Shown: positions 58,352 to 58,795 of the stretch, piece after piece | How the letters are laid out: every line of letters begins with the position of its first letter | How positions within the stretch are numbered: the first letter of the stretch is position 1 | DNA from: Paraburkholderia franconis | GTDB lineage: Bacteria > Pseudomonadota > Gammaproteobacteria > Burkholderiales > Burkholderiaceae | NCBI RefSeq assembly: GCF_009362735.1 | Contig: NZ_WHNP01000046.1 | Span: 300-59,094 of the forward strand | Length of the DNA stretch: 58,795 nt | Reading direction: 5' to 3' | Position numbers and translations under genes: made by a program | Notes under the pieces: generated by a model | Database searches by the model: none | The model's input: only the letters and a program-made list of their open reading frames with translations | What the model was told of the DNA's origin: nothing

Positions 58352-58795
58352 GGCTTCTGGTGCAAATAGGTAAGCCGGTTGAGAAGTCTTCATATAGAAA
58401 GGATACTTTAGTGAACGCAGAGGACCGTATTCCATACGACGGGCGCAACGGCATCCTTAAGGCCGAGCTTCGCGAGATCGAACTGGCCCTTATGAATGCG
58501 ATGCGTCAACTCGATGCCTGAAATCGTCGTCGCGGCGCTTCTGAACCGTTTGAAGCCGAGCATCACATTCGTTCTGGATTTGATATGGCGATGGTCCTGC
58601 TCGATCAGGTTGTTCAGGTATTTCGAGGACCGGACCTTCGTGTCTTCAGGCAGCGAACCATCGACCATCATCTCGCGCACCGCGCGGTGCGAGGCAGCAT
58701 AGCCATCGAGCGTGATGATCTCCGGCGACTGGCCCTGATGCCTGATCGCCTTGCTGAAAAAGGCTTTGGCCGCGCCCACGTCGCGCCTCGCCCTG
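58352..58795 (-). mobile_element. IS6-family insertion sequence, partial
   Basis: The left end at about 58352 reads GGCTTCTGGTGCAAAT, resembling IS6-family termini (GG-TCTGTTGCAAA type). The transposase runs on the minus strand from the right window edge to 58408. The other end lies outside the window, so the size, target duplication and intactness cannot be seen. Confidence 0.65.
58408..58795 (-). CDS. IS6-family transposase, C-terminal part
   Basis: The frame is open across the right edge. About 128 residues of the DDE domain are visible: EIITLDGYAASHRAVREM (second Asp), YLNNLIEQDHRHIKSRTNVM (the catalytic Glu in IEQDH), LGFKRFRSAATTISGIELTH, then the C-terminus. The N-terminal helix-turn-helix and first Asp are outside the window. 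It is a cut-and-join (replicative) DDE transposase typical of IS26/IS6100-like elements. Confidence 0.9.
   Translation of the reverse strand, partial: RARRDVGAAKAFFSKAIRHQGQSPEIITLDGYAASHRAVREMMVDGSLPEDTKVRSSKYLNNLIEQDHRHIKSRTNVMLGFKRFRSAATTISGIELTHRIHKGQFDLAKLGLKDAVAPVVWNTVLCVH

Noticed and set aside
1..58795. tRNA, rRNA, CRISPR array or replication origin
   Set aside because: I saw no cloverleaf-like gene with a conserved TTCRANTC loop, no regularly spaced repeats, and no replication initiator gene. A tRNA scan was not possible here.

Overview
The window looks like a piece of a Burkholderia sensu lato (Paraburkholderia/Caballeronia-type) replicon. The reasons are high GC, a red-type form IC RuBisCO operon in the beta-proteobacterial order, a hypoxia/stress cluster like the low-oxygen locus of Burkholderia, an S21 gene next to a cold-shock gene, and many small paralogous proteins. 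No tRNA, rRNA, CRISPR array or replication gene was seen.

Layout. 0-9 kb: sparse and decaying. It holds a frameshifted trypsin-like peptidase, several small paralogous proteins, rpsU (with CTG where ATG is expected), cspA, a response regulator and a sensor kinase (both with frame lesions), and a small Cys-rich secreted protein. 9.2-14.5 kb: a LysR regulator divergent from an operon of an M24/DddP-like enzyme, a betaine-type binding protein, a cupin and a GMC oxidoreductase. 15-22 kb: an oxalate/formate-type MFS carrier, an NADH dehydrogenase-like flavoprotein, a LysR regulator, a lipoate-ligase-like protein, a periplasmic two-repeat protein and an ATP-grasp protein. 22.2-31.7 kb: the Calvin cycle operon cbbL-S-X-F-P-T-G-A, with cbbR and cbbZ reduced to short remnants. 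31.8-35 kb: an AcpA-like phosphatase and a Pro/Ala-linker exported protein. 35-44.7 kb: a stress cluster (MgtA ATPase, unknown protein, HPF/RaiA, BON protein, P2-type ATPase, tandem UspA) with four FNR-type boxes. 44.8-50.7 kb: a penicillin-acylase family enzyme and two GH13 enzymes. 50.7-58.2 kb: a catabolic operon of a TRAP transporter, a VOC protein, a RuBisCO-like protein and a DUF1537 kinase, with a divergent LacI regulator. The right edge is an IS6-family element that interrupts a small gene.

How the genes work together. The cbb operon supplies CO2 fixation and regeneration enzymes, but lacks its own regulator, phosphoglycolate phosphatase, epimerase and phosphoglycerate kinase, so it depends on genes elsewhere. 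The stress cluster is probably switched on together at low oxygen. The TRAP/VOC/RLP/kinase operon is the best candidate for an undescribed system: it probably imports an acid sugar, phosphorylates it, and processes the phosphate with a RuBisCO-fold enzyme that keeps almost all RuBisCO active-site residues.
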